Numbered from the stretch's first letter, positions 43,888 to 54,117 are shown. The stretch: DNA of 64,000 nucleotides from Paraclostridium hominis (GCF_014306135.1 NZ_JACRWD010000006.1:49153-113152); one strand, 5' to 3'. Made by a program: numbers and translations. The notes: generated by a model from the letters alone, not told the origin.

Positions 43888-44661
43888 CTATATCACATCC
43901 TCTTCTAAATCTATAAATTCTTCTGCTAATTCTAAGTATGCTATTGCCCCTTTACATCTAGCATCATAATAAATGGCTGGCTTACCATGACTTGGAGCTT
44001 CAGCAAGTCTTACATTTCTAGGTATTAAAGTAGTGTATACACTTCCTTTAAAATATTTTTTAACTTCTTCCACTACTTGAATAGACAGGTTTGCCCTTCC
44101 ATCAAACATACTTAAAACTACACCTTGTATTTCTAAATTAGGATTTAGACTTCTTTTTATAAGCGATATAGTTTCCATTAGCTGACTTACTCCTTCTAAT
44201 GCATAATACTCACATTGTATAGGTATTAAAACACTATCTACGGCAGTTAAACAGTTTATAGTTAGCATTCCTAAAGATGGTGGGCAATCTATAAATATGT
44301 AATCATAATTATCTCTTACCTTATCTATTGCCTTTTTTAATATATATTCTCTTTCTTCTATACCTGTAAACTCTATTTCTGCTCCAGCTAATTCTGTTGC
44401 TGATGCAACTATATCTATATTTTCAAATTCAGTTTTAATTATTGCTTCTTCAATACTATCATTATTTATTAATACTTCATAAATCGTGTTTTCAACTTCA
44501 TTTTTTTCTACTCCATATCCACTAGTAGAATTTCCTTGTGGGTCTAAATCTAATACTAAAACTCTTTTTCCCATTTTAGCTACACTAGCACTTAAATTAA
44601 CATTTGTAGTTGTTTTTCCAACTCCACCTTTTTGATTAAAAACTGCTATTACCTTTCCCAT
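43888..44661 (-). CDS. soj: Chromosome partition ATPase ParA/Soj
   Basis: 257 residues. Deviant Walker A KGGVGKTT (10-17), Walker B YIFIDCPPSLG (about 122-132). Nucleotide-dependent partner of Spo0J that also controls DnaA in Bacillus. Confidence 0.97.
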   Translation of the reverse strand: MGKVIAVFNQKGGVGKTTTNVNLSASVAKMGKRVLVLDLDPQGNSTSGYGVEKNEVENTIYEVLINNDSIEEAIIKTEFENIDIVASATELAGAEIEFTGIEEREYILKKAIDKVRDNYDYIFIDCPPSLGMLTINCLTAVDSVLIPIQCEYYALEGVSQLMETISLIKRSLNPNLEIQGVVLSMFDGRANLSIQVVEEVKKYFKGSVYTTLIPRNVRLAEAPSHGKPAIYYDARCKGAIAYLELAEEFIDLEEDVI

Positions 44662-44688
44662 AAGTCTTACCCCCTTTAACCTTTTAAA

Positions 44689-44716
44689 AAAAGATTACTG
44701 CTAAGCAGTAATCTTT
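44689..44716. terminator. noc terminator
   Basis: AAAAGATTACTGCT/AGCAGTAATCTTTT, 14-bp stem with a T-run on the minus strand. Confidence 0.85.
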
Positions 44717-45507
44717 TATTTTTTAGGAATCTTTACAACAACCTCAATATGGTCACCTTTATCAACTTCTTTATACTTAGCTTCTAACCCTGTATTAGTT
44801 ATAGCCTCATAAGCTTGTTTTATAGTGTTTAGGTAAATCCTCATTCCCATTATTCCTTTGACAGTTTGCTTTTTATCTTCACTACCTTTAGGTTGTTTAA
44901 GATCTTCTAGTATATCTGCTATTAGCTTTTCTGTTTTCTTAACATTTAAGTCTGATTTTATTACCTTATCTAAAACTTCTCTCATTATTTCTTCATCTGG
45001 TAACTTTAATAAAGCTCTAGCATGTCTTTCTGTTAAGCTATTTTCTACTAACTTTATTTTTATATCTGTTGGTAATCTTAGTATTCTAATTTTATTAGCT
45101 ATTGTAGATTGATTTTTCCCTAGTTTTTGTGCAAGTTGTTGTTGCGTGAAGCAATGTTCCTTTATTAAATTTTCATATCCCATAGCTTCTTCTATAAAAT
45201 TTAAATCTTCTCTTTGTAAGTTCTCTAATAGTGCTAATACAGCTGAAGATTCATCAGACATATTATTTATTATAGCAGGAATAGTTTCTAGTCCAGCCAA
45301 CTTAGATGCTCTAAGTCTTCTTTCTCCTGCTACTAGTTCATATTCATCGTTACTTTTACTCCTAACAGTTATAGGCTGTAAAATACCATATACCTTTATA
45401 GATTCACTTAATTCTTCTAATGCCGATTGTGAAAATACTCTTCTTGGTTGGTATGGATTTGGAACTATATTATTTATAGGTATCTCCATAACTCTTTTAT
45501 CTTCCAT
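44716..45507 (-). CDS. noc: Nucleoid occlusion protein Noc (ParB paralogue)
   Basis: 263 residues with the ParB fold (VAGERRLRASK, FTQQQLAQKLGKNQSTIANKIRILRLP). It lies upstream of soj-spo0J and next to rsmG, the standard place of noc. Noc blocks FtsZ assembly over the nucleoid. A second spo0J copy is the alternative, but context and the helix-turn-helix favour Noc. Confidence 0.9.
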   Translation of the reverse strand: MEDKRVMEIPINNIVPNPYQPRRVFSQSALEELSESIKVYGILQPITVRSKSNDEYELVAGERRLRASKLAGLETIPAIINNMSDESSAVLALLENLQREDLNFIEEAMGYENLIKEHCFTQQQLAQKLGKNQSTIANKIRILRLPTDIKIKLVENSLTERHARALLKLPDEEIMREVLDKVIKSDLNVKKTEKLIADILEDLKQPKGSEDKKQTVKGIMGMRIYLNTIKQAYEAITNTGLEAKYKEVDKGDHIEVVVKIPKK

Positions 45508-45666
45508 AACATCCCTCTCTCATCCAAAACTAAATATATTTAAAACACGAAATTACCTCAGTTACTTATGTGTATAATATTTCTGCATTTACTTACATAT
45601 TCCTTCTAAAATATTTTTTTTACTATATATTTTAAAATATTTCTTTGGAAATAATGCATTTCTATT

Positions 45667-46386
45667 CTACTTTATTGGGCTTTTTACTGGTTTTCCAGCT
45701 TTTCTTGGATATTTTGCTGGCGTACTATTTACTTTTTTGAAAACAACTATGTTATGATTTAAATCTGTATCAGGAAGTTTAACATCTATTTTTTCTACAA
45801 ATTCTAATCCTAGTACTTCCATAGCTTTCTTAGATTCTTCTAATTCTGTATCTGCATTTGGACCTTTTAAACATACAAAATATCCACCTACTTTTATAAA
45901 AGGCACACAAAATTCCATTAAAATAGGTAATCCAGCAACTGCTCTAGCTGTAGCTATGTCATATTGCTCTCTATAATTTTCATCCTTACCAAAGTCTTCT
46001 GCTCTTCCATGTATTAATTCTACATTATCAACTTTTATATTTTTACATACTTCATCTAAAAAGTTTATTCTTTTATTTAAAGAGTCTAAAAGTGTAACTT
46101 TAGTATTTTCTAAGCAAATTCTTAGTGGTAACCCTGGAAATCCTGCTCCAGTACCAACATCAATTATAGACATTCCATCTTTTATATATCCATTTTTAAC
46201 TGCTGCAACAGAGTCTAAGAAGTGCTTTATATACACTTCTTTTTCATCCTCTATTCCAGTTAAATTCATCTTTTGGTTCCAATCAACTAATATTTCTCTA
46301 TATATTCTAAACTTTTCTATAGTATCATCTTTGCAGCTAATTCCTAATTCCTCTATACCACTTTTTAGTATTTCAGCATTATTCAT
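45667..46386 (-). CDS. rsmG: 16S rRNA (guanine527-N7)-methyltransferase
   Basis: 239 residues from ATG 46386 (SD GAGGTGA), overlapping the mnmG stop by 8 bp. AdoMet loop IDVGTGAGFPGLPLRI (about 72-87) is diagnostic. The C-terminal tail is basic (KYPRKAGKPVKSPIK). Confidence 0.96.
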   Translation of the reverse strand: MNNAEILKSGIEELGISCKDDTIEKFRIYREILVDWNQKMNLTGIEDEKEVYIKHFLDSVAAVKNGYIKDGMSIIDVGTGAGFPGLPLRICLENTKVTLLDSLNKRINFLDEVCKNIKVDNVELIHGRAEDFGKDENYREQYDIATARAVAGLPILMEFCVPFIKVGGYFVCLKGPNADTELEESKKAMEVLGLEFVEKIDVKLPDTDLNHNIVVFKKVNSTPAKYPRKAGKPVKSPIK

Positions 46387-48274
46387 TTCTTTCACCTCTA
46401 CCTCTTCTTTGTTGTTCAAGATAGATAAGTAAAACTGATATATCAGCTGGTGATACCCCAGATATACGAGATGCTTGTCCTATTGATATAGGTTTTATTG
46501 CATCTAGTTTTTGTCTAGCCTCTATTCTTAATCCATCTATAGATGAGTAATTTAAGTCTTCACTTAACTTTTTATTTTCTAGTTTTTTAAACTGATCTAT
46601 TTGCTTTAATTGTTTCTCTATATAACCTTCATACTTAGTCATAATTACACATTGCTCTTTTATAGCGTATGGAACATCTTCTCCAGCACCTTTACCTGCA
46701 GCTTCTATCATTTCATAATCAACCTCAGGTCTTTTTAAGAATTCATATAAAGAGTATCCAACTTTTATTGGAGAAGCTCCTTTTTCTTCTAGTAAATGAT
46801 TTATATCTTTAGGAGTAATTCTTTCAGTTTTTAATCTCTCAAGTTCTTTTTCTATTAATTCTTTTTTCTCTAGGTATTTATTATATCTATCCTCACTTAC
46901 AAGACCTATATCATATCCTCTTTGAGTAAGTCTCATATCTGAATTATCTTGTCTTAAATATAATCTATATTCACATCTAGATGTCATCATTCTATATGGT
47001 TCATTAGTTCCTTTTGTAACTAAGTCATCTAATAAAACTCCTATATATGCTTCAGATCTATCTAATACAAATGGTTCTTTGCCTTGTATTTTTAATGCTG
47101 CATTTATTCCTGCAATTAACCCTTGTGATGCAGCTTCTTCATACCCAGAAGTTCCGTTAAATTGTCCTGCACTAAATAAGTTTTCCACACCTTTTATTTC
47201 TAGAGTTATTTTTAATTGTGTTGGATCTATACAATCATACTCTATAGCATAAGCTGGTCTCATGATTTTTGCATTTTCAAGACCTTTTACACTCTTATAC
47301 ATTTGAATTTGTACTTCATAAGGTAAACTTGTTGATATACCTTGAATATACATTTCTTTAGTACTTTCACCTTCTGGTTCAATAAATATTTGATGAGAAT
47401 CTTTATCACTGAATCTTACTATCTTATCCTCAATAGACGGACAATATCTAGCTCCTGTACTATCTATTTGTCCTGCATACATAGGTGATCTACCTAAGTT
47501 TTCTTTTATTATTTCATGAGTATTTATGTTTGTTCTTGTTAAATAACATGGTTCTTGTTTTCTAGATAGTTCATCATTTAAAAATGAGAACGGAGTCACA
47601 CGTTTATCTCCTTCTTGAATTTCCATAACAGAGAAATCTATACTATCTCTGTGTATTCTAGCAGGAGTTCCTGTTTTAAACCTTCTCATTCTTAAGCCTA
47701 AATCAACAAGTTTATCAGTTAAATATTTACTGTATCCAAGTGCATTAGGCCCTTCATTAAATGAAACTTCTCCCATATATATTTTAGAGTTTAGGTATAC
47801 TCCTGTTGCTAATATTACAGCTTTAGCATGATATATACATCCTAATTTTGTTATAACACCCTTAACAACATTTCCCTCACTTAATATATCTACAACTTCA
47901 TCCATCGCTATATCTAAATTTGGCTCATCTTCTAAAGTTTTTTTCATTTCTTCATGATATCTACCTTTATCTGCTTGAGCTCTAAGAGAATGTACAGCAG
48001 GTCCTTTTGCTGTATTTAACATTCTACTTTGTATAAATGTTTTGTCTATATTTATACCCATTTGTCCACCTAGGGCATCTATTTCCTTAACTAATTGACC
48101 TTTACCAGTTCCTCCTATAGAAGGATTGCATGGTAATAGTGCTATAGAATCTAAAGAAAGTGTTATAATTAATGTTTTATGTCCCATTCTTGCTGTAGCT
48201 AATGCAGCTTCACATCCTGCATGTCCTGCTCCAACTACTATTACGTCATAATTTCCTGCATCAAAATTTAACAT
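46379..48274 (-). CDS. mnmG: tRNA uridine-5-carboxymethylaminomethyl modification enzyme MnmG
   Basis: 631 residues from ATG 48274 (AAAGGAG 6 nt upstream). FAD loop VVGAGHAGCEAA (about 12-23), PCNPSIGGTGKG, and the C-terminal helical part SRISGVSPADISVLLIYLEQ. Works with MnmE on wobble uridine 34. Confidence 0.97.
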   Translation of the reverse strand: MLNFDAGNYDVIVVGAGHAGCEAALATARMGHKTLIITLSLDSIALLPCNPSIGGTGKGQLVKEIDALGGQMGINIDKTFIQSRMLNTAKGPAVHSLRAQADKGRYHEEMKKTLEDEPNLDIAMDEVVDILSEGNVVKGVITKLGCIYHAKAVILATGVYLNSKIYMGEVSFNEGPNALGYSKYLTDKLVDLGLRMRRFKTGTPARIHRDSIDFSVMEIQEGDKRVTPFSFLNDELSRKQEPCYLTRTNINTHEIIKENLGRSPMYAGQIDSTGARYCPSIEDKIVRFSDKDSHQIFIEPEGESTKEMYIQGISTSLPYEVQIQMYKSVKGLENAKIMRPAYAIEYDCIDPTQLKITLEIKGVENLFSAGQFNGTSGYEEAASQGLIAGINAALKIQGKEPFVLDRSEAYIGVLLDDLVTKGTNEPYRMMTSRCEYRLYLRQDNSDMRLTQRGYDIGLVSEDRYNKYLEKKELIEKELERLKTERITPKDINHLLEEKGASPIKVGYSLYEFLKRPEVDYEMIEAAGKGAGEDVPYAIKEQCVIMTKYEGYIEKQLKQIDQFKKLENKKLSEDLNYSSIDGLRIEARQKLDAIKPISIGQASRISGVSPADISVLLIYLEQQRRGRGERNE

Positions 48275-48301
48275 ATGTTCTCCTTTCATGATAAACACTA
48301 A

Positions 48302-48317
48302 TGTTTCACGAAAAACA
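48302..48317. promoter_or_regulatory. parS-like site between mnmG and mnmE
   Basis: TGTTTCACGAAAAACA agrees with the parS consensus TGTTTCACGTGAAACA at 14 of 16 positions; the second half-site is damaged. It lies about 4.4 kb from spo0J. Confidence 0.45.
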
Positions 48318-48325
48318 TTATATGA

Positions 48326-49705
48326 TTATTTTCCTATACAGAAGTTACTAAATATTGTATCTAATAAATCCTCTGTTACCGTATCTCCATTTATATATCC
48401 TAGATAATCCCATATATTTTTAAAATCCACTTCAATAAAATCTAGTGGCATATATGATTCAATAGCCATTATAGCATCAGCTATAGATTGCTTTGCTTTA
48501 TAAAGTGCATCTTTATGTCTAGAGTTTGTTACTACTAAATCTGATGAATTTTTAATTGATCCAGCAAATACCATATCCTCTATTTTGTCATGTATTTTTT
48601 CTATACCCTCATGTTGTAATGCTGATATAGTTATAATATTTTCCTCGTCTATATATTCTTTTACTTTTTCTATATCTATAACTTGATCTAGATCAGTTTT
48701 ATTTAATAAAACTATAGTTTTATTAGGTTGAACAGCTTCTAAAATTTCTATATCTTCTGATTCTAGTTTTCTTGAAGAGTCTAAAACTACTATTGATAAA
48801 TCTGCTGAATTAAAGAATTCTCTTGATTTTTCAACACCAATTTTTTCAACAACATCTTCTGTTTCTCTTATTCCAGCTGTATCAACTATTTTTAAAGGTA
48901 TACCTTTTATATTTACAAATTCTTCTATTACATCTCTAGTTGTACCTGGTATATCTGTTACGATAGCTCTATTTTCTCCTAATACAGCATTTAGTAATGA
49001 TGATTTACCAACATTCGGCTTACCAACTATTACAGTTTTTAAACCATCTCTAAGAATTTTACCACTTTCAGCAGTATCGTATAATCTATTTATTTCTTTT
49101 TGTAATTCTAGTGATTTTTCTTTTAACGTATTGTAAGTTATATGCTCAACATCCTCATCTGGAAAATCTATAGAAACAGTTATGTGAGCTAACATCTCTG
49201 TTATATTATGTCTTAAATCCTTGATTTTTTTAGATAAAGACCCTTCTAATTGTGATTGAGCTACTGTATGTGCCATATCTGTTTTGGCATTTATAACATC
49301 AATTATTGCTTCAGCTTGAGCTAAATCTATTCTTCCATTTAAGAATGCTCTCTTAGTAAACTCACCTTGTTCTGCTAATCTAACATCTTTAGATAGAACT
49401 AATTCCAATATTTTTTTAACAGAAATAAATCCACCGTGACAGTTTATTTCTATTACATCCTCAGCTGTATATGAGTTTGGGCCTTTCATATAAGCTACTA
49501 AAACTTCATCTATTATTTTTTCTCCATCTAATATATGCCCGTATATTAAAGTTCTTTTATTATAATCTTCTATTTTTTTTCCTGACATCGACTTAAATAT
49601 GCAATTTGCTACTTGAAGTGACTTTTCTCCACTTATTCTTATTATTCCGATTCCACCTTCACCAGGAGCTGTTGCTATTGCAGCTATAGTATCGTCTATA
49701 AACAA
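48326..49705 (-). CDS. mnmE: tRNA modification GTPase MnmE
   Basis: 459 residues. The start is taken as TTG 49705, giving MFIDDTIAAIATAPGEGG, with GAGG 8 nt upstream; the GTG nine bases earlier is inside the ribosome site. G domain with GKPNVGKSS, DIPGTTRD, NKTD, and the C-terminal CIGK that interacts with the modification centre. Confidence 0.96.
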   Translation of the reverse strand: MFIDDTIAAIATAPGEGGIGIIRISGEKSLQVANCIFKSMSGKKIEDYNKRTLIYGHILDGEKIIDEVLVAYMKGPNSYTAEDVIEINCHGGFISVKKILELVLSKDVRLAEQGEFTKRAFLNGRIDLAQAEAIIDVINAKTDMAHTVAQSQLEGSLSKKIKDLRHNITEMLAHITVSIDFPDEDVEHITYNTLKEKSLELQKEINRLYDTAESGKILRDGLKTVIVGKPNVGKSSLLNAVLGENRAIVTDIPGTTRDVIEEFVNIKGIPLKIVDTAGIRETEDVVEKIGVEKSREFFNSADLSIVVLDSSRKLESEDIEILEAVQPNKTIVLLNKTDLDQVIDIEKVKEYIDEENIITISALQHEGIEKIHDKIEDMVFAGSIKNSSDLVVTNSRHKDALYKAKQSIADAIMAIESYMPLDFIEVDFKNIWDYLGYINGDTVTEDLLDTIFSNFCIGK

Positions 49706-49904
49706 ACCTATCACCTCTTTATCCTATATTTTATTCATAAACCTTAAGGTATTATTTTATCATTTTAAAGTTTATTTTGTAATAATACATAACTAAAATT
49801 TTATATAAACTCCACTTAATATAATACCATGTATTCTAATCATTCTTGTATATTTTAAATTATTTCCTCAATCTAACTATTATATATAATATTTTTCAAA
49901 AATA

Positions 49905-49929
49905 AAACCCCCTATATATTAGGAGGTTT
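49905..49929. terminator. Terminator of the rpmH-jag operon
   Basis: AAACC-CCTA/TAGG-GGTTT stem and TATTTTT on the minus strand. Confidence 0.8.
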
Positions 49930-49936
49930 GTTTTTA

Positions 49937-50647
49937 TTATTGCTTTTTATACTCTATTACAAGCCTTCTATATGGATCTACACCTTCACTATAAGTTTTT
50001 ACAAACTTATCATTTTGAAGTGTTGAGTGAATTATTCTTCTCTCATATGGATTCATATAATCTAGCTTCTTAGTTTTTCTAGTTTTAGCTACTTCTCTAG
50101 CTACCTTATTTGCATATCTTATTAAAGAATCTTCTCTCTTTGATCTATAGTTTTCTATATCAACAAGAATTTTACAATGTGAATCTTTATTTGCTTTATT
50201 TAATGCTAGTCCTGCTAAAAATTGTATAGAATCTAGAGTTTCTCCTCTTCTTCCAATTAAGCAAGCTGCATCTTTTCCTGTTATGTTAACTTTTATAACG
50301 TTTTTCTCTTGTCTAACATCTACATCTGCATCTATATTTAGGTTATTCATTATATTTGATATAAAACCTTTAGCTACATCGATATCTGTTAAATCTTGTT
50401 TTGTTTCAATCTTAATATCAGTATTTATTTCTACTTTATTAATATCTAATTCTTTTGTAACTTCTTCTTTTTGCTTAACAGTTATTTTATATATACCATC
50501 TTTACTTCCTATTAATCCTAGGAATCCTTTAGTTGGTTCTTTAATAACTTCTACTTCAATGTCTTCTCTACTTACGCTAAACTGTCCTAAAGCTTTTGAT
50601 ATTGCATCATCAATATTTTTACTTTTTATTTCTAGGCTTTGTTTCAT
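49937..50647 (-). CDS. jag: RNA-binding protein Jag/KhpB
   Basis: 236 residues: Jag-N domain (1-50, with FLGLIGSKDG), a KH domain (about 95-165, ACLIGRRGETLDSIQFLAGL), and R3H domain (about 170-235, NPYERRIIHSTLQ). It overlaps yidC by 29 bp. Confidence 0.94.
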   Translation of the reverse strand: MKQSLEIKSKNIDDAISKALGQFSVSREDIEVEVIKEPTKGFLGLIGSKDGIYKITVKQKEEVTKELDINKVEINTDIKIETKQDLTDIDVAKGFISNIMNNLNIDADVDVRQEKNVIKVNITGKDAACLIGRRGETLDSIQFLAGLALNKANKDSHCKILVDIENYRSKREDSLIRYANKVAREVAKTRKTKKLDYMNPYERRIIHSTLQNDKFVKTYSEGVDPYRRLVIEYKKQ

Positions 50648-51326
50648 CTACTACACCCTCCCCAGAATTAGCAAGCTTAGCTTTTAATGGATTCATTATT
50701 AAGTAGTATTGAGCTAACTGGAATAAATTACTTACAGTCCAGTATAGTGCAAGACCAGCTGGGAAACTTATTCCCCACCAGAACATCATAAATGACATAA
50801 AGTATGTCATAAACTTCATAGATCCTTGTTGTTGATCACTTGGCATAGTTAACTTTTGAGTTATAAATGTTGTTGCACCAGCTAAAATAGCTATTATTAA
50901 AGTCTTATCTGGTGATGATAAAGAATTCATCCATAAAAATCCTGTATCTGCAGCTTTTTGTGCAGCAAGGCTTGTGAAAACTCCATATTTTACTGGATTT
51001 CTTAATACATTATAAAGACCTATTAATATAGGAAATTGTATTAATAATGGTAAACATCCTGCCATTGGATTTATTTTAGCTTCTTGATATACTTTCATTA
51101 TCTCTTGATTTTGTTTTTCTGGTTTACTCTTATACTTTTCTTGTATTTCTTTTATCTTTGGCTGTATATCTTGCATCGCCTTCATAGATTTTGTTTGCTT
51201 TATTGTTAGTGGTAATAATAGTATTTTTACAAACACAGTAAATAATACTATTGCTAAACCATAGTTAGTGGCAAATTCTAGTATAAATTTAAGAACTTGT
51301 CCTAATAAGTTACTAATTAAATTCAA
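50619..51326 (-). CDS. yidC: Membrane protein insertase YidC (SpoIIIJ type)
   Basis: 235 residues from TTG 51326 (GGGAGG 8 nt upstream). Five hydrophobic segments and the core ILLLPLTIKQTKSMKAMQDIQPKIKEIQEKY. Inserts proteins in the membrane with or without Sec. Confidence 0.94.
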   Translation of the reverse strand: MNLISNLLGQVLKFILEFATNYGLAIVLFTVFVKILLLPLTIKQTKSMKAMQDIQPKIKEIQEKYKSKPEKQNQEIMKVYQEAKINPMAGCLPLLIQFPILIGLYNVLRNPVKYGVFTSLAAQKAADTGFLWMNSLSSPDKTLIIAILAGATTFITQKLTMPSDQQQGSMKFMTYFMSFMMFWWGISFPAGLALYWTVSNLFQLAQYYLIMNPLKAKLANSGEGVVDETKPRNKK

Positions 51327-51362
51327 TTTTAGTACCTCCCAAAGTGTCTTTTTCACTTAAAT

Positions 51363-51614
51363 TTATTTTAGAGGATCATATCCTCCAGGATGGAAAGGGT
51401 GACACTTTAATATCCTTCTTATAGCTAAATAAGACCCTTTTAGTGCCCCATATTTTTTTAAAGCTTCTATTGCATACTGAGAGCAAGTAGGATAAAACCT
51501 ACACGTAGGTCCTTTTAAAGGAGATATGTATTTTTGATAAAACCTTACTATATATATACAAATTTTTGTTGCATAACCATTTATATTCTTTAGTAAGTTA
51601 TATAATTGATTCAA
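51363..51614 (-). CDS. yidD: Membrane protein insertion efficiency factor YidD
   Basis: 83 residues, TTG start after GGGGG. FYQKYISPLKGPTCRFYPTCSQYAIEALKKYG is the family signature with its Cys pair. Between rnpA and yidC as in most bacteria. Confidence 0.95.
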   Translation of the reverse strand: MNQLYNLLKNINGYATKICIYIVRFYQKYISPLKGPTCRFYPTCSQYAIEALKKYGALKGSYLAIRRILKCHPFHPGGYDPLK

Positions 51615-51632
51615 TTTAATCCCCCATATCTT

Positions 51633-51983
51633 CTAACCCTCATTATTAAGCTTAGCCTTTTTTACTAAACTCTTAACCGACTTCTCTATATCACTATACT
51701 CAGCATCTTTACTAGATATTCTAGCTATAAATACTAGATCATATCCATTTTTTATATTTTGATCACAATTTAACCTAAAACTTTCTCGTATTCTTCTTTT
51801 TACTTTATTTCTAATATTGGCTTTACCTACCTTTTTAGAAACAGAAAATCCTACTCTATTAAAGTCTGATTTATTATCCAATATATACATTACTAAGTAT
51901 TTATTTGCAAAAGATTTGCCGTGTTTGTATACTTTTCTAAAATCAGAGTCTTTTTTTATACCTTTAGTATTCTTGAAATCCAT
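51633..51983 (-). CDS. rnpA: Ribonuclease P protein component
   Basis: 116 residues with the RNR motif VGKANIRNKVKRRIRESFR. Protein subunit for tRNA 5' maturation. Confidence 0.96.
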   Translation of the reverse strand: MDFKNTKGIKKDSDFRKVYKHGKSFANKYLVMYILDNKSDFNRVGFSVSKKVGKANIRNKVKRRIRESFRLNCDQNIKNGYDLVFIARISSKDAEYSDIEKSVKSLVKKAKLNNEG

Positions 51984-52029
51984 ACTAAATCCTCCTAAAA
52001 CACAGCTTTAAATTTATAATTTTTTACAC

Positions 52030-52056
52030 AAAAAGGCTACTTTTCAGCAGCCTTTT
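52030..52056. terminator. Attenuating hairpin between rpmH and rnpA
   Basis: AAAAGGCT-CT paired with AG-AGCCTTTT followed by T residues on the minus strand. It probably limits rnpA expression relative to rpmH. Confidence 0.65.
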
Positions 52057-52064
52057 TTAAAAAA

Positions 52065-52199
52065 TTAATGAGTTAATCTCTTTCTTCCTTTAGCTCTTCT
52101 TCTTTTTAGAACATTTTTTCCATTAGAAGTTTTCATTCTCTTTCTAAATCCATGCTCTTTCTTTCTTTGTCTTTTCTTTGGCTGATAAGTTCTTTTCAT
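52065..52199 (-). CDS. rpmH: 50S ribosomal protein L34
   Basis: 44 residues, MKRTYQPKKRQRKKEHGF...ending KGRKRLTH, very basic, canonical L34. AAGGCGGT upstream of the ATG. First gene of the operon that runs away from oriC. Confidence 0.97.
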   Translation of the reverse strand: MKRTYQPKKRQRKKEHGFRKRMKTSNGKNVLKRRRAKGRKRLTH

Positions 52200-52373
52200 T
52201 TTTTGCACCGCCTTTCAAGATTGTTTTTCCGTTTATAAAAATAATAACTTTACCCTCAAAGTAAGCATAACACGTACAATTATAAATCCTTTTAAGCTGA
52301 TTGTCAACGTATTTTTGACGTAGTTTTAGCAACCTTTTTGAAGATTTCGACTAAGTTGATTTTGTTGACTTTT

Positions 52374-52740
52374 TTATCAACAAACGGTTAATTTTGTGGA
52401 TAAATTGTATATAAATCATTGAAGTTTGGCATATATTCTGATATTATAAATATACTTGTTGATAATGTTCATAAAAATTATTAACATATTAAATTTATTC
52501 ACAAGTTGTGGATAAAAATGTGCATAACTTTCAATGTAAAAGATAATACTTTTGTTATAACCTATATTTTTATTATTATTGATATTATTTATAACTTTAT
52601 ATACATATTGTTTATATTTTCTATAAATTATTAGGTCTTTTTTATTTTTTACAGATTATCCACATATTTATCCATATTTTTTTTGCATAAAAATGAATTT
52701 TTAAATAAATTATAAATTTTGTTAATAACTTTGTGGAAAA
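52374..52740. other. oriC: Replication origin oriC, upstream part
   Basis: Between divergent rpmH and dnaA. DnaA boxes: TTATCAACA 52374, TGTGGATAA 52395, TGTTGATAA 52457, TTATTCACA 52495, TGTGGATAA 52507, TTATCCACA 52656, TTATCCATA 52668, TGTGGAAAA 52732. Very AT-rich stretches lie between 52520 and 52650. Typical first half of a bipartite Firmicute origin. Confidence 0.9.
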
Positions 52741-52771
52741 TGTTAATTACTTTGTTCGGAGGTTTTAAATT

Positions 52772-54100
52772 ATGGATATAGTTTCTTTATGGGATAAGAC
52801 ATTACAACTTATAAAAGGTGAATTATCACCTCCTAGTTTTAATGCCTTTTTCAAACAAATTAAGCCATTACAAATACAATCAAATACTTTAATACTATTA
52901 GTTCCAAATGACTTCACAAAAGGAATATTAGAAGATAGATATCTAAACTTAATAGAAAGTTCTGTAAATCAGCTTTCTTTAAAAAAATATAATATTCAAT
53001 TTGTCCTAAGTGAAAATGAAGTTAAAGGTTTAGATAAAGACCACAATATAGAAGAAGATAATAAATCTAAAAAGAACTATCCTAATCTAAATCCTAAATA
53101 TACTTTTGACACATTTGTTATAGGAAATAGTAACCGTTTTGCACATGCTGCTTGCGTAGCTGTAGCAGAAGCTCCAGCCAGAGCTTATAATCCATTATTT
53201 TTATATGGTGGAGTTGGACTTGGAAAAACACATCTTATGCATGCAATAGGGCATCATATAATGGAGCAAAAAAAAGACCCAAAAGTAGTTTATGTATCAT
53301 CTGAAAAGTTTACAAATGAACTTATAAACTCTATTAAAGATGATAGAAATGAAGAATTTAGAAATAAATATAGAAATGTAGACGTTCTTTTAATAGATGA
53401 CATTCAATTTATAGCAGGAAAAGAAAGAACTCAAGAAGAGTTTTTCCATACATTCAATTCATTACATGAAGCTAATAAGCAAATAATTATTTCTAGCGAT
53501 AGACCTCCTAAAGAAATACCTACTTTAGAAGATAGACTTCGCTCAAGATTTGAGATGGGACTTATAACTGATATTCAAGCTCCTGATTTTGAAACTAGAA
53601 TGGCTATACTTAGAAAAAAAGCTCAAATGGAAAATATAGATGTTCCTAATGAAGTTACAGTTTACATAGCAAAAAATATAAAATCAAATATAAGAGAACT
53701 AGAAGGTGCTCTTACACGAGTTGTTGCATATAGCTCACTTACTAATAGAACTATATCTTTTGAATTAGCATCTGAGGCTCTAAAAGATATAATAACAACT
53801 TCTAAACATGAAGAAATAACTGTAAATAGAATAAAAGAAAAAGTATCTTCTGTTTTCTCAGTTAAAATGGAAGACTTTAATTCTAAAAAAAGAACAAGAT
53901 CAATTTCTTATCCAAGACAAGTAGCAATGTATTTATCTCGTGAACTTACGGACTTATCTTTACCTAAAATAGGAGAAGAATTTGGTGGAAGAGATCATAC
54001 AACTGTTATTCATGCCCATGATAAGATAACTAAAGATATAGAAAACAATGAAGATTTTAAAGAAAAGGTAAATAAAATTATATTAGATTTAAAAGGGTAA
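52772..54100 (+). CDS. dnaA: Chromosomal replication initiator DnaA
   Basis: 442 residues. Domain I (1-80), short linker, AAA+ domain III with Walker A GGVGLGKTH and Walker B LLIDDIQF, and domain IV with the DnaA-box binding motif GGRDHTTVIHA. GGAGG precedes the ATG. Confidence 0.98.
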   Translation: MDIVSLWDKTLQLIKGELSPPSFNAFFKQIKPLQIQSNTLILLVPNDFTKGILEDRYLNLIESSVNQLSLKKYNIQFVLSENEVKGLDKDHNIEEDNKSKKNYPNLNPKYTFDTFVIGNSNRFAHAACVAVAEAPARAYNPLFLYGGVGLGKTHLMHAIGHHIMEQKKDPKVVYVSSEKFTNELINSIKDDRNEEFRNKYRNVDVLLIDDIQFIAGKERTQEEFFHTFNSLHEANKQIIISSDRPPKEIPTLEDRLRSRFEMGLITDIQAPDFETRMAILRKKAQMENIDVPNEVTVYIAKNIKSNIRELEGALTRVVAYSSLTNRTISFELASEALKDIITTSKHEEITVNRIKEKVSSVFSVKMEDFNSKKRTRSISYPRQVAMYLSRELTDLSLPKIGEEFGGRDHTTVIHAHDKITKDIENNEDFKEKVNKIILDLKG

Positions 54101-54117
54101 ATTATAAACAATACATA

